Shown here: one piece after another, positions 44,764-55,078 of the stretch | Numbering within the stretch: position 1 is the stretch's first letter | Layout: each line of letters starts with the position of its first letter | NCBI GenBank assembly: GCA_017354895.1 | Contig: CP071493.1 | Coordinates: 6,448,001 to 6,512,000 of the forward strand | DNA from: Podospora comata | Lineage: Eukaryota; Ascomycota; Sordariomycetes; Sordariales; Podosporaceae | DNA length: 64,000 bases | Reading direction: 5' to 3' | The notes under the pieces: model-generated | Told to the model about the DNA's origin: nothing | The model's input: only the letters and a program-made list of their open reading frames with translations | Databases searched by the model: none | Program-made: the position numbers and the translations under genes

Positions 44764-46724
44764 TGTGAACTGTTTCCTTTTCTAACTTTGCGCGCAGCAG
44801 TCCAAACCAGATTAGCCAAACAAAGCGGTGTTGTTTTTATAGAGGTCGATATTCAGCCTCCCTCTTCAACTTGGTATCCGGGACTCGACTCAAGCAACAA
44901 ATACCCCCGCCACCGCTACTTGCGACTGGCTGGCGCGCTGGGGTTACGGAGCTGTAGCGAACACAAACACCAATGAGAAAGCGAGCGCGTGCTTTGCTTG
45001 ATGACGCCAGAACGAAGCAGCAAAAAGGAATCACGACAGCAAAAAGGGACAATGGTGAATGCTACAGGTCCATGGTCAAATAATAGGAAGGCCCTACCAT
45101 CCGAGGCTGCGGCTACGAGAGCGAACGCGGTGGTGGTGATGATGGACTTGAGCCGAGGTTGCAACGCAAGTCCCTAGGTCAGCTCTCCAACAGCGAGGCG
45201 AGGCACAACGTGAGCCAAGCCCAGCCGGCGGCACATTTCCGGCAGCGCCCCGGCACTGGATCCGCACCCCGCACGGGGCTAGCCGCTTTGTCTCTCCGAT
45301 TTCGATGCAGTTTGAAACATACCGATATCTGATGGGGGTTCTTCAATATCATATGAAGTGAATGAGACTGCTGACACGTTGACCAACTCCTGAAAAAACT
45401 GTCAAGTAGACTTGCAGCAAAATTGGACGCCCAGAAGCATGATGACGCTCCTGGCCATCAAGGTGCAACTCCTCCAGAAGCCATCATCACCAGTGGGTCA
45501 TCACTCACGGTTTGGGCACCTTACCCCAGATTCCCTCCTCCTCCTCCTCCTCCTCCTCCAGACTTTGGGGGAAGGCTTATTCCCGATGGAGTGGCGGGAA
45601 CCATCTTCCTTCCTCTGAGTGAAAGCACCTCATCTGTTTCCTGAGATGGTGTTTGGTTGTCTCCGAGGTCGCCATCATTCGAGTCGAAACCTCGAAGCAG
45701 TATCGCACAAACACCATGGCGCTGCGGCATTGACAAAAACAACTTCCACCTTAAAAATAAAAAAAAATAAAAACCAGCATCAACCAAAGATCAAAGTGGA
45801 ATACCAGACTGCATGAAATTAGACATTTTGAAGTGTGCAAAAAGGTTGCAAAAAGAAGAATCGAATTCTGGGTGTACCAGAGGTTTTGTTTCCAAAGATT
45901 GTAGAATGGAGTATTTGAGGCCAACTCACGGTCACATCCGGTAAAAGGCAGGAAATGAGTTCGGACTGAGCGGGCCTACTCCAACCAAAACCTGCAAACT
46001 TGGGGCTTATAAACGCCTGCTCCACTAAAACTATGGATCAATGCGCTTTGCACAATTGCACAAATAATGTTTCACAACCTGATCATTGTTTATGCAACCC
46101 CCTGTTTCTCCATCTTCAGTTGATGTGTGTGTGTCCCTCAGTCATTTCAGTCATTCAAAAGTGCCAACAAAGTCACACAGGCCAGCTAAACACCTCGTTG
46201 GACATCTTCAACGCACCTCGATAGACATCCGGCCCCAATAGCGGGCGAAACCAAACATCGCTTCTTCAGTCCACAAACCTCATCTAAACTGCCAAAGAAA
46301 AAAAAAGAAAAAAACAAGTCGTCTTGAGCTTGTAGCACATTTGTCCAAACGCTTCCATCTACTTTGATTCACAATTCACCGAGTTGCCGATCAGCAAATT
46401 AGTTCCCCGAACTGTCAAATAGACTGTCTAATAGAAATATTTCAGCGATTGCACCGCCCTCAAAAACAGGCACAAAAACTGGCTCTCGATCCGGACGTGT
46501 TGTATGACAATGTGAGCAACCACGAGAAACCGGTTGCAGAAACAAAAAGTTGTCTCCGAATGTGGTGTCGTCTTCTACCTTTATTATCTCGATATACTAA
46601 CATGCGCCCTTTGTCCTAATCTTACGTCCAATGATGCTATATTCCCAGCCTCTAAACGCCATTTACACAGTGGTATCATTTTGTTATCCCTACAAACTCC
46701 AGGACCTTTCACTCTCAGTCCCAT
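44764..46724. other. 2-kb intergenic region
   Basis: Upstream of the APH-like gene and downstream of RAD17, both on the minus strand. It contains a (CTC)n run (45535-45559) and A-rich patches near 45755 and 46290-46315. No credible gene. Confidence 0.55.
45535..45559. repeat. (CTC)8 microsatellite
   Basis: About eight units of CTC, intergenic. Confidence 0.85.
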
Positions 46725-49631
46725 CTAATCATCCTCAATATCATCATCACTAATCACCAAACTCTCCATCGGCAACCTCTGCATCTCCTCTTCTCCATCC
46801 CCCGCCTTTTGCGTCGGATGAAGAATCGCTCCCAGTCCCATCCTCCTCTTTTTCCGTGGAGTCATCTCCTCGGTCGGTTTATCCGTAGCCCAAGAGGTTG
46901 CTGCCTCTTTCGCACCTCCGCTGTCCTCCTCTGCCGAGTCCGCCCCATCTTCCTCGTCCGCACCCGCCCGGCCAATGCCCCTGAAGGAAGCGATCTTTTC
47001 CAGCTCTTTAGCTTGTGAGGTGCAAAACGCCGATCGGTTGCGGCGGGCGATGTGCGCCATGTATGGTAGGCGCTCGAGCAGAAGCTCTTGACGAGCGGCA
47101 TTGCCAAGTGATAGTAGAGGTGTATGAGAAGGTGGTTCTGCTTTTGGCTGTTGCTGGTTGTGACGAGCAGACGAGGCGAACTGGCTACTGGTGGTCCCGA
47201 ATGGCACTGCTTTCCGAAAGGCAGACGCACCATGGGAACCGCCCCCTTGTGATGCTGATGAGTGGTGGCCAGGCCCACCATATTCCCCTTTAAGCATCTT
47301 GGTAGCCATCAGGTCCGTCAGACCCTCCAGTTCCTCCTTCGTCCGCCACAGTTTCAGATACGTAGGATAAAACATCTTGTAAGCATCGCTGCCACGGCTA
47401 CCCCCTTGCGTAGGGTGGCTTTGCCGTTTCACGGGCGATGGCAGCGAAAAGAGCAGTCCTCGGACAGCAACCTGAAAGGCCATCTCATCCTGCCTTAAAA
47501 CATGGCTGCTTGAATCCTTCCCTGCATACCCACCTCCATAGCCTTTGCCGCCAAAGAAGATATCCCAGGATGGGCACAGGAGGTCAGCTTCAGATAGGTA
47601 ATCAAGGCAGCCGTTGATGTAATCCAGCGATGAGTTCTCATCCTGAGGCGAAGTTTGCTCACACGACAAGGGGTAGTTCTCGTGCAATGCTGAGATAAAC
47701 GTATGGGTATCAGTTCCAGTCTCATCCATCAGCGTATCAACCGAAACAAGCGATGGGTTAGGCTTCGCAAACCGCGCCATATGGCTAGGCAGCGTTTCTG
47801 CTGCCGATGCTGATTCGCCTGTCAGCTTACCACCTCTCTTGTTGTACACCACTTTGCCCACGGCATGGAATATCCCGAGCGTCGCCTCTCGCTGCGAAAC
47901 GAGCTCCAAGCTATCCTTCTCACCCTTGGTCAAAGTGGGCACGCTTTTCGATTTCTTCGTCTTGGCCAAGGCGACTTGAGAACCCCAATCGGTATCATCG
48001 TCGCCTTTGACGCAGAGAAACTCCAAGGAGGACACAGCACTGCGGATATCACCAATTTCGCCCAGTCGCTGCAGCACAAGCGGTCCGGGTGTCCGTCGTC
48101 TTCCCGATTTGCGTGCCTCTTTTTGCACTATCACCTCCAAGGCTTTCGCCAGGAGTGTTGGTGCAACAGGGTTGAACTCAACGATTGCCGTCCCAGGGTG
48201 TCGAAGAACCTCGGGTCCTAGTAATCGATGTGCCGTAAAGCTATCTGCTGAAGCAGACGCAGTAGTGAGCAGTGTTTCCGAAATAACCATAACAATAGGC
48301 GTGATGGGCCCCGAAGAAGAAGCCCGGCCCCATCCCACCATGGCCGGCATATTCGCTGCCAAATACTGTAGTATCGCATTTCGAAAAGAGACCAACCCTG
48401 CAGATGACCGCATAAACGTGTTGGGAAACTCTTCAATCAAGATCAGCTTCTTGTCTGACCCATTCTGTGCCGGCAAATGCGGAGGCGCCATCTCTGGCTC
48501 CTGCTCTTCGTCTTCTTCGAAGTCTAACTGCCCAAATTTCCCACCCCGACCGAGGAATTCTTCGAATTGTGATGCTGCGCTCTGGTAAGCCTGCCCCACA
48601 GCCCCGAATGAATTGTTTGGGTTCCTCCACTCCAGAACCTCGCATTTCAGATCCTTGGCGAGCAGTCGTAGCGTTGTCGTTTTCCCTGTCCCTGCCGCTC
48701 CCTTCAAAATCAACAACCGTTGTCTTAACCTCCCACCATACACATCCTCCAACCACCTTCTCACATCCGCCACCTTCTTCTTATGAACCGCCAATTCCTC
48801 CAGGTTAACCGGTCCATACTTCTCCGACCATGGCCGCGGATCGTCGTCTACTATGCTCGGCTTTTCCACATGTTGCGTCTGGCTAGGAGTTTGACTCGCA
48901 GACATAACAGTCCCACCCCTACTCCTGTTCAAGAACCTCGCCCCTCCCGCGCTCAGACTCCCGTTAGAATGCTGCGATAGCGGCAGTTGCGATGCTCCAA
49001 CCCCAATCCCACTCCCATCGTTTTCTTTCCGTTTCTGAGCCCTCAACCCAATGATGCTCTTCCCAGGCTGTGTAGTAACCGCCGCGCTGGCACTCCTCCT
49101 CACCAGCGGCATATCATCGTCATCAATAGGGTCACTGATGATATCCTCAATCTCCAACACCTGTGTCTTGTTTGTCGTAACCCCATTACCCTTGTTACTT
49201 CCCGCCCCAGTCGAGTTCCGTTGCGCCTGTTTCGAAAACAACGTCCTTAAATCCCCCGACTTCCCCTTCTCCTCCTCCAGCGCCCTCTTCCCAGCCGCCG
49301 CTCGAGTAGCCCGTGTCTTGATCGGGCTCTTCGATTCGGTTCCTGCAGCCGCAGCACCAAAGTTCCTACTCCTCTTCCGTACCGGACTCGGGCTTTCCTC
49401 GATTATCGACTCCTCCAAATCCAATCTTGATTGTGATTTTTGCGGTGAGTTCTCCGGCGATGAGACCAAAAAACGCTGGATAGTGTTTCGAGCCGACGTT
49501 CGCGTCGCGGGCCTGGGTTTTTGTTTCACGGGTGGGGAAGGAGAGTGGTGGATATCAAAGTCGGCATCGTCATCGGCCGAGTCGTCTATCACGGCGGCGC
49601 GCTTCCGGCGTTTGGTTGGTGGGGGAGGCAT
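46725..49631 (-). CDS. RAD17: Checkpoint clamp loader Rad17 (Rad24-like)
   Basis: AAA+ subunit that replaces Rfc1 in the alternative clamp loader and places the 9-1-1 clamp on damaged DNA, signalling through ATR. A single exon from the first ATG (MPPPPTKRRKRAAVIDDSAD) gives 968 aa. The first 280 residues are disordered, with a basic nuclear-signal-like start. The core begins at RPWSEKYGPVNLEELAVHKK. Walker A is GAAGTGKTTT at about residues 311-320, and Walker B is KLILIEEFPNTF. The Rad17-typical Glu-Glu and the clamp-loader collar region follow. The C-terminal third ends in an acidic tail (ESLVISDDDIEDD), recalling the acidic C-terminus known for Rad17 proteins. No intron is needed. It is longer than yeast Rad24 (659) because of the tails. 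The open frame extends upstream only through non-ATG codons. Confidence 0.93.
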   Translation of the reverse strand: MPPPPTKRRKRAAVIDDSADDDADFDIHHSPSPPVKQKPRPATRTSARNTIQRFLVSSPENSPQKSQSRLDLEESIIEESPSPVRKRSRNFGAAAAGTESKSPIKTRATRAAAGKRALEEEKGKSGDLRTLFSKQAQRNSTGAGSNKGNGVTTNKTQVLEIEDIISDPIDDDDMPLVRRSASAAVTTQPGKSIIGLRAQKRKENDGSGIGVGASQLPLSQHSNGSLSAGGARFLNRSRGGTVMSASQTPSQTQHVEKPSIVDDDPRPWSEKYGPVNLEELAVHKKKVADVRRWLEDVYGGRLRQRLLILKGAAGTGKTTTLRLLAKDLKCEVLEWRNPNNSFGAVGQAYQSAASQFEEFLGRGGKFGQLDFEEDEEQEPEMAPPHLPAQNGSDKKLILIEEFPNTFMRSSAGLVSFRNAILQYLAANMPAMVGWGRASSSGPITPIVMVISETLLTTASASADSFTAHRLLGPEVLRHPGTAIVEFNPVAPTLLAKALEVIVQKEARKSGRRRTPGPLVLQRLGEIGDIRSAVSSLEFLCVKGDDDTDWGSQVALAKTKKSKSVPTLTKGEKDSLELVSQREATLGIFHAVGKVVYNKRGGKLTGESASAAETLPSHMARFAKPNPSLVSVDTLMDETGTDTHTFISALHENYPLSCEQTSPQDENSSLDYINGCLDYLSEADLLCPSWDIFFGGKGYGGGYAGKDSSSHVLRQDEMAFQVAVRGLLFSLPSPVKRQSHPTQGGSRGSDAYKMFYPTYLKLWRTKEELEGLTDLMATKMLKGEYGGPGHHSSASQGGGSHGASAFRKAVPFGTTSSQFASSARHNQQQPKAEPPSHTPLLSLGNAARQELLLERLPYMAHIARRNRSAFCTSQAKELEKIASFRGIGRAGADEEDGADSAEEDSGGAKEAATSWATDKPTEEMTPRKKRRMGLGAILHPTQKAGDGEEEMQRLPMESLVISDDDIEDD

Positions 49632-50147
49632 TGCGCCTGGGTTTGGGTGAAAGCTGTAGGTGGTTTGCACGGGACTGGAATGCGGTGATTGATCTTTTTG
49701 AAGCTTTATCGACCCGATGGAAGTGAAACATCAATCATTTGGAAGGTGGTTTGGTGAGGGTTCAGGTTGTGTGGGAGGCTGAAAGCGTTGACAAGGCTGC
49801 GTCTTGGATTGGGAATCAAGTTGCGGTGCCCCGGCGCCAGGCAGCCAGCGGGCTGCAGGGGGGACCTGACGATCCACAAGGTCTGTGCTCCTACGTACAG
49901 ATAGATATAGGACAGCCCTAACCCTTCGCTTTGTCACCGCAACCACGATAGCTATCATGAAGAGACATGAATTGGACCGAGTATGAAAGCATATGCATGC
50001 TACCATCTCCTTGATAGTATTGCAGTTTTGATGCCCAAAAGAACCCCCAAAATATAACATGTAAGCTCAGCTGAAACGACCGTTTCGATGCCCACTCCAA
50101 GACCAACTTCCGCACCCATATCTCAACCTCCCCTCTCCCTCAACCCT
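49632..50147. other. Intergenic region, RAD17 promoter side
   Basis: 516 bp with the RAD17 promoter and the 3' end of the questin-oxidase-like gene. No clear element. Confidence 0.5.
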
Positions 50148-51501
50148 TCAAAACCACCCCTCAAAATCATCACTAAACCTCACAGCAGCAGCCAAATACT
50201 TCTCATGAACATCCCCCCAAGTCCTCGCCGCTTCCCTCATCGCCCGGATGGCTATCATCCCCGTCTCGGTCAGCAATCTCATCTCACACTTCATCATCAG
50301 GAAGGAACTCACCCTTGACATAATGTGCATCAGTAGCCCACTCCCCCGTCAAAGCCTTATGCTCAACATACTTCCACCCCTTCCCCTTCAGCTCCCCCTC
50401 CCCAGGCACATAGTCCACGTCAATCTTCGGCCTCAAGACAGCAATATACGCCGCCAAGGCCAACAACCACCACTGTCTCACAATACTGACATGGAATTTC
50501 GCCGGAATGAACGGCAAGAGAACTCTCACGGCGTGGCTGGTGGTTAGAACGTGCACCAGAAAGAAGTTGTAAGAGTGTGTTCCCGGGGCAACGGTTGCTA
50601 CTAAAAGTTGGACAGCGGCTTCTTGTGAGAGCTGGAATTGTTCTGCTGGGGAGCAGGCGGAGGAGGTGATGTCCCAGGCATTCCAGTACTCGAGTACCAA
50701 GGCTTCGGATTCTTTGCTGTGGAAGAGGGCTTCGATGTTGGAGAAGGCGGGGGTTCTGAAGAGATTGTCGAAGCGGGTGTCGTTGGAGAGCTTGTTCAGG
50801 AGCTCCAAGGGAGTGGATGAGGTGGTTGGTTTGACGGTGTAGGTTGGGTCGTCGAGGTATCTGTGGAGATAGTTGTATTGTGTAGAGGCAAGACCGAGGG
50901 CCTCTGTGGCGATCTCGCGACTGTCGAACTCGTAGGCGTAGCCAAGGTGGATGAGGGGGTGACCGACTGATGGTGGTTAGTAAGATGAGTCAAAACGAGT
51001 GGGTAGGCATGACATACGACCGCCAACAAGACCATTGACGAGGGGCTCATCTCCGGAGAACATGTACTCCTCCACTACACCCTTCCACTTATACGCGTGC
51101 TTCATCGCCAAGGCATCCTCGAAAAAGTCTACAAAAGCTCTTTGGTATCTTTTGTCTCCGAGGAAATCACGCCAGTCTTCCTCGCCCATCTCTGCAGGGG
51201 AATCTTTCCACGGCTCGAGGGTTTTGGCTTCCACCTCGAATATGTGATACAAGTGTTGTGATTCTGCGCCGAGCAGATATGATGAGCACAGAATGTGCGC
51301 CATGTGGTTGTCGAATTCGAGATTGTGGTACAGAATGGAGTGATTGACATGGTTGGCCTTCAGAAGATGCTTCAACGTGCGCGGCCTCTTGTCCGGGTCT
51401 GCTTCCACATTGTGAACCTCGACGGGAGGAAGATCGATGGTAGTGGGCGCCTCTCTCACCAGTCGGTTGACTAGCGGGATGTATGAGAGGAAGGATGCCA
51501 T
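50148..51501 (-). CDS. Questin oxidase-like protein (DUF4243 / AflY-HypA family)
   Basis: Three exons on the minus strand, 51501-51018, 50966-50313 and 50251-50148, give 413 aa. Family-typical stretches are HHxxH-like segments: LLKANHVNHSILYHNLEFDN, HMAHILCSSYLLGAESQHLY, the central GGLGHPLIHLGYAYEFDSRE, and THSYNFFLVHVLTTSHAVRV. Relatives include questin oxidase of geodin synthesis and AflY (HypA) of aflatoxin synthesis, which carry out Baeyer-Villiger-like oxidations. Many members, however, are single genes outside clusters. Here the neighbours are housekeeping genes, with RPE1 divergent 449 bp away, and no polyketide synthase is in the window. A general or unknown oxidase role is therefore more likely than a toxin role. 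I see no nucleotide-binding motif. Confidence 0.87.
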
Positions 51502-51950
51502 TTTGGCCCGTCTCTTTTACACTCTCTGGTGAAGCGATTACTTTGGTTGTGTCGAGATGAATAAAATCTCATGAACGGGGAAGCTGTCTTGTGCTTTTCT
51601 CTGAACGCCATCAACCTCAAAGGCACACACCACTCACCCAGCTTGAATCCCGAGTGTCACCGCAATTGTTGGGGAGACGCTACAAAAAATGGAGTGATGT
51701 CAACCCGCGATCAAAGCCCAGAGCTTCTCGCCAAGCCCACCTTTCAGCGGTCTCCCCACTGTTTGCATCCGCCAGCCTGCGTCATTCTGCCCCGCCCCCG
51801 CGCGCAGAACATTTGGTTGGGGCTCAGCAAGGCTCTGGCACCGAAGGACATCATCCGATCTTGCCCAGGACCCCTATCCCAGACGTTTGGCGATAGCTTC
51901 ATAAAGTAAACAGAAGGCCACTCTTCACCAATAGTATACAATCAGACACA
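51502..51950. promoter_or_regulatory. Divergent promoter, questin-oxidase-like gene / RPE1
   Basis: 449 bp between the two start codons. It must serve both genes. An ACCAATAG element (CCAAT core) lies about 25 bp before the RPE1 start. No firm TATA box. Confidence 0.5.
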
Positions 51951-52822
51951 ATGGCCCCCAAAGCTATCATTGCCCCTTCCATTCTCTCGGCAGACTTTGC
52001 CGATCTCGGCGCGGCATGCTCGAGGACTATCAAGCAAGGTGCCGACTGGCTCCATGTTGATATCATGTAAGTCAAGTCACTATTGCACCTCGCACTCATT
52101 CATATCACTAACACTTCCCCCCTCAGGGACGGCCACTTCGTCCCCAACCTCACCTTCGGCCCCCCAGTTGTCGTCAAGATCCGCTCCCATGTTGAGAAGC
52201 CCGCCGAGTCCTTTGGCAAGGGCACCTTTGACTGCCACATGATGATCGCTGAGCCCAAGAAGTGGGTCAAGGAGTTCAAGAACGCCGGGTGCGATCTATA
52301 CTGCTTCCACTACGAGGCCGCCATCAACTCGTCTGCTGCTGAGAGCCCCGAGGGCAAGTCGGACGAGAAGACGAGCCCGAGGGAGCTGATCCGGTACATT
52401 CATGACCAGGGCATGCTGGCCGGTATTGCTATCAAGCCGGCTACTCCCGCTAATGTGCTGTTTGATTTGATTGAGAGCGAGGATCCTAAGGAGAAGCCTG
52501 ATGTGAGATGATATCCCGACAGTTACTGGCAAGGTTGTTACTGATTCGAGAATAGATGGTTTTGGTTATGACTGTCGAGCCTGGGTTTGGTGGTCAAAAG
52601 TTCATGGCGTCTGAGCTGCCCAAGGTGGAGGAGTTGCGGAAGCGGTACCCGGACTTGAACATTGAGGTTGATGGTGGGCTGGGACCTGGCACGATCGACC
52701 AGGCTGCGGACGCGGGGGCCAATGTTATTGTTGCTGGCAGTGCGGTGTTCGGTGCGAAGGATCCCTCCGAGGTGATTTCTCTGCTCAGGGAGGCCGTCGA
52801 GAAGAGGAGTGGCAAGTTATAG
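51951..52822 (+). CDS. RPE1: Ribulose-phosphate 3-epimerase
   Basis: Interconverts ribulose 5-phosphate and xylulose 5-phosphate in the non-oxidative pentose phosphate pathway, in the cytosol. Three exons, 51951-52066, 52127-52502 and 52556-52822, give 252 aa. The TIM-barrel motifs are complete: [31 protein letters not shown] with metal-binding His and Asp, [13 protein letters not shown] with the second His, [32 protein letters not shown] with the second Asp, and [11 protein letters not shown] as phosphate loop. An insert of about 15 residues ([18 protein letters not shown]) lies in the middle helix region; I recall similar inserts in fungal RPE. Active-site residues are intact. Confidence 0.96.
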
Positions 52823-52974
52823 AGGTGTAGCACGGTGTGAGATAGGTGACACGAAATGTGTGGATCGTGCTCGCCTGCTCGGCTTGATCAGAGTCCAGGG
52901 CTTCGAGTCCTACTTTTTGCGTTCTTTTGTTATTTTTGTTTTGTTTTTGTTTAGCCATTGTGTCGCCTCAGCCC

Positions 52975-54380
52975 CTAGATCTTCCAATCACTTTTCCTCG
53001 CACCATTACCGCTTCCCTCAAGGCCCAGCACCTTTAGAAGAGCGGTATAGAACAACCGTATCTCCTCCACTACCTACAGTCAGCTTCAACTCGTTCAAAT
53101 CCCATCAACCCAATAACTTACCAGTGTTATAATGCGCCAAACTCACCCTCACAACCCCATCATCCCCCAACCCAAGCACCTCCTTAGCCAGCCTCACAGA
53201 GTAATAAGTCCCCCAGCTCAACTTAACCCTCCCATTTGTCTCCCGCTCAATAGCCTCTACAAAATCCTTCGACTTCCACCCCCTCACCCTAAAACTCACC
53301 GTTGGCACCCTCACCTTAGCATCACCACACCACTCCCCGTAAATCGTTATCTTTCCATCCAACGCCGCCAACAAACCCAGCAAAACCGACTGTAACCTCT
53401 CCTCCTGGTCTACAACCCCCTCCCATCTCGGCGTCAGATGCTCCACCACAGCCGGAATCCCATAAATCAACTCCTGACACCACCCCCCCGCCAGCCCAAT
53501 CTTGTCATCCAAACTCTCAGCAGGGTTGAAGAAATGCCCCATGGACTGGAGCTGTGCCCTAGCGCAGGGACCGGCGTACAGCTGTGAGATTCGAGGTCCG
53601 AATAGCTTGTACCAGCTGAAGACGTAAAAGTCGACCCCGAGATCTTTGACGTCGATTCGGCGGTGGGGTGCGTGGGCTACGCCGTCAACGCAGAGAAGGG
53701 TCTGGGGGTTTAGGAGGCGGATTTTGGCGGAGAGGGATTTGATGTCGTGGATGGTGCCGAGGATGTTGGTTGTGTGGGTTAAACAGATGAGCCGGGTTTT
53801 GGGGGAGATGGGAGGGTTGGTGAGGTCGAGTTTGGGGTTGACGCAACCCGGTTGATCTTCAGGTGGGAGTTGGGGGTGCCACCAGCGGATTTTGAGATTT
53901 TGACGTGCTGCTAAGGCGAGCCAAGGGGCGATGTTGGACTCGTGGTCGAGGGGGCAGAGGAGGATCTCATCTTCGGGTGAGAAGGAGAGGGCGTGAGAGA
54001 GGTTGTGAAGGAGTTGGGTTGCGGAGGAGCCGAAGACTGGGGGTGGCTGTGTAAGAGAGTGATGCGGTTTTATGTGAGGGTGAAATAGAGCAACTTCAGG
54101 GTCTACGAACCTATTTCATCTGGGGAGGCGTTGATAAAGTCTGCTGCGGCTTTATAACCGTCGTTGACGAGGTTTGGAGTTATGAGGTAGTCCCGTACAC
54201 TGGGACACGCATCAGCTTCGGCAGGGCACTGGTGGCATGGAGACTGGTTTAAGCATACCGATCAGCTACTGATCCCAAGACCTGGCTTCCAGCTGCAGTA
54301 TTAAAGAATATATACTCTCCTGACAATGCGGGGAAGCTTGCCCTCACGCTGCCAACATCTTCAGGTGTAAATGGCGGCAT
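52975..54380 (-). CDS. Class V aminotransferase-fold PLP enzyme (cysteine desulfurase-like)
   Basis: Four exons on the minus strand, 54380-54259, 54199-54111, 54036-53122 and 53069-52975, give 406 aa. Motifs of the class V fold are FPALSGEYIFFNTAAGSQVL, EIVFGSSATQLLHNLSHAL, ICLTHTTNILGTIHDIK, LCVDGVAHAPHRRIDVKDLG with the pyridine-binding Asp, and FSWYKLFGPR with the PLP lysine at K214. The loop with the catalytic Cys of true desulfurases is not recognisable to me. The group around this sequence is usually annotated only as cysteine desulfurase-like or isopenicillin-N-epimerase-like, so the substrate is open. Intron 2 (54037-54110) has the less usual donor GTTCGT. The 3' end faces RPE1 with 152 bp between stops. 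Confidence 0.88.
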
Positions 54381-55078
54381 CTGAATTAGACTTGTTTTCA
54401 GACTCGCTGTTTGGGGGCCACCGAGTGTCCAAGGGCACTCCTCGGTCCGCACTTGGGAAGAAACAAGACAAGAATAAACCCAAGACAGTCAACGGCTCGG
54501 GATGTCGGGCACCATATCATCTCCAAGTGGATAACAAAGAGAGGGCTCTATTGGCCGATTCAATGTCGACACCCACCTCCCTACCTGCAACTATCATCCT
54601 CTTCTAGATCAACTGCCAATGGAGCCTTTCAAAGGCCGATGTAAGGAACGAGGCTGAAAGCTGCATAAGAGACGCATAAATAGGACCAAGGCGATCGCAC
54701 CCGAAAGAGATCACCGGCGGCTCCATGCAGACCTCTCGAAGCAGCGCTACCCACCGCCATGAGCTTGCAGCTGGACAGGCGCTTGGGGCATCATGCAAGG
54801 CCTGCGCATGGCCTCGCTGCTTTCTTTAGTCAATCATGGCCTACGGCAGATGTCAGTCGAGAGCGGTTGACCCCACAGCGAGCCAATCGATCGCATGTTT
54901 CAGGGTCGGCCCATGTTCGTTTCCCCAGGGCGGGGCATAAAAAGTTTTGGACCCGCACATGTTCTTCATGGGATATTTTATCTTTTGATATCAGCCCATC
55001 CCCGGAGCTCTTCTTTTTCTGCCCCCATTTTCCACCGAAAACCAACCCCAGATCCTGTTCAACAGACCCAATTGCACC
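54381..55078. promoter_or_regulatory. Divergent promoter region, PLP enzyme / TPA1
   Basis: 698 bp between divergent starts. A GGCATAAAAAG element at about 54935 on the plus strand could be a TATA box of TPA1, 145 bp before its start. The rest shows nothing I can name. Confidence 0.45.

Noticed and set aside
52890-52925. CTTCGAGTCC considered as a tRNA T-arm
   Set aside because: No matching acceptor stem or D-arm upstream; it is in the convergent 3' region of RPE1.
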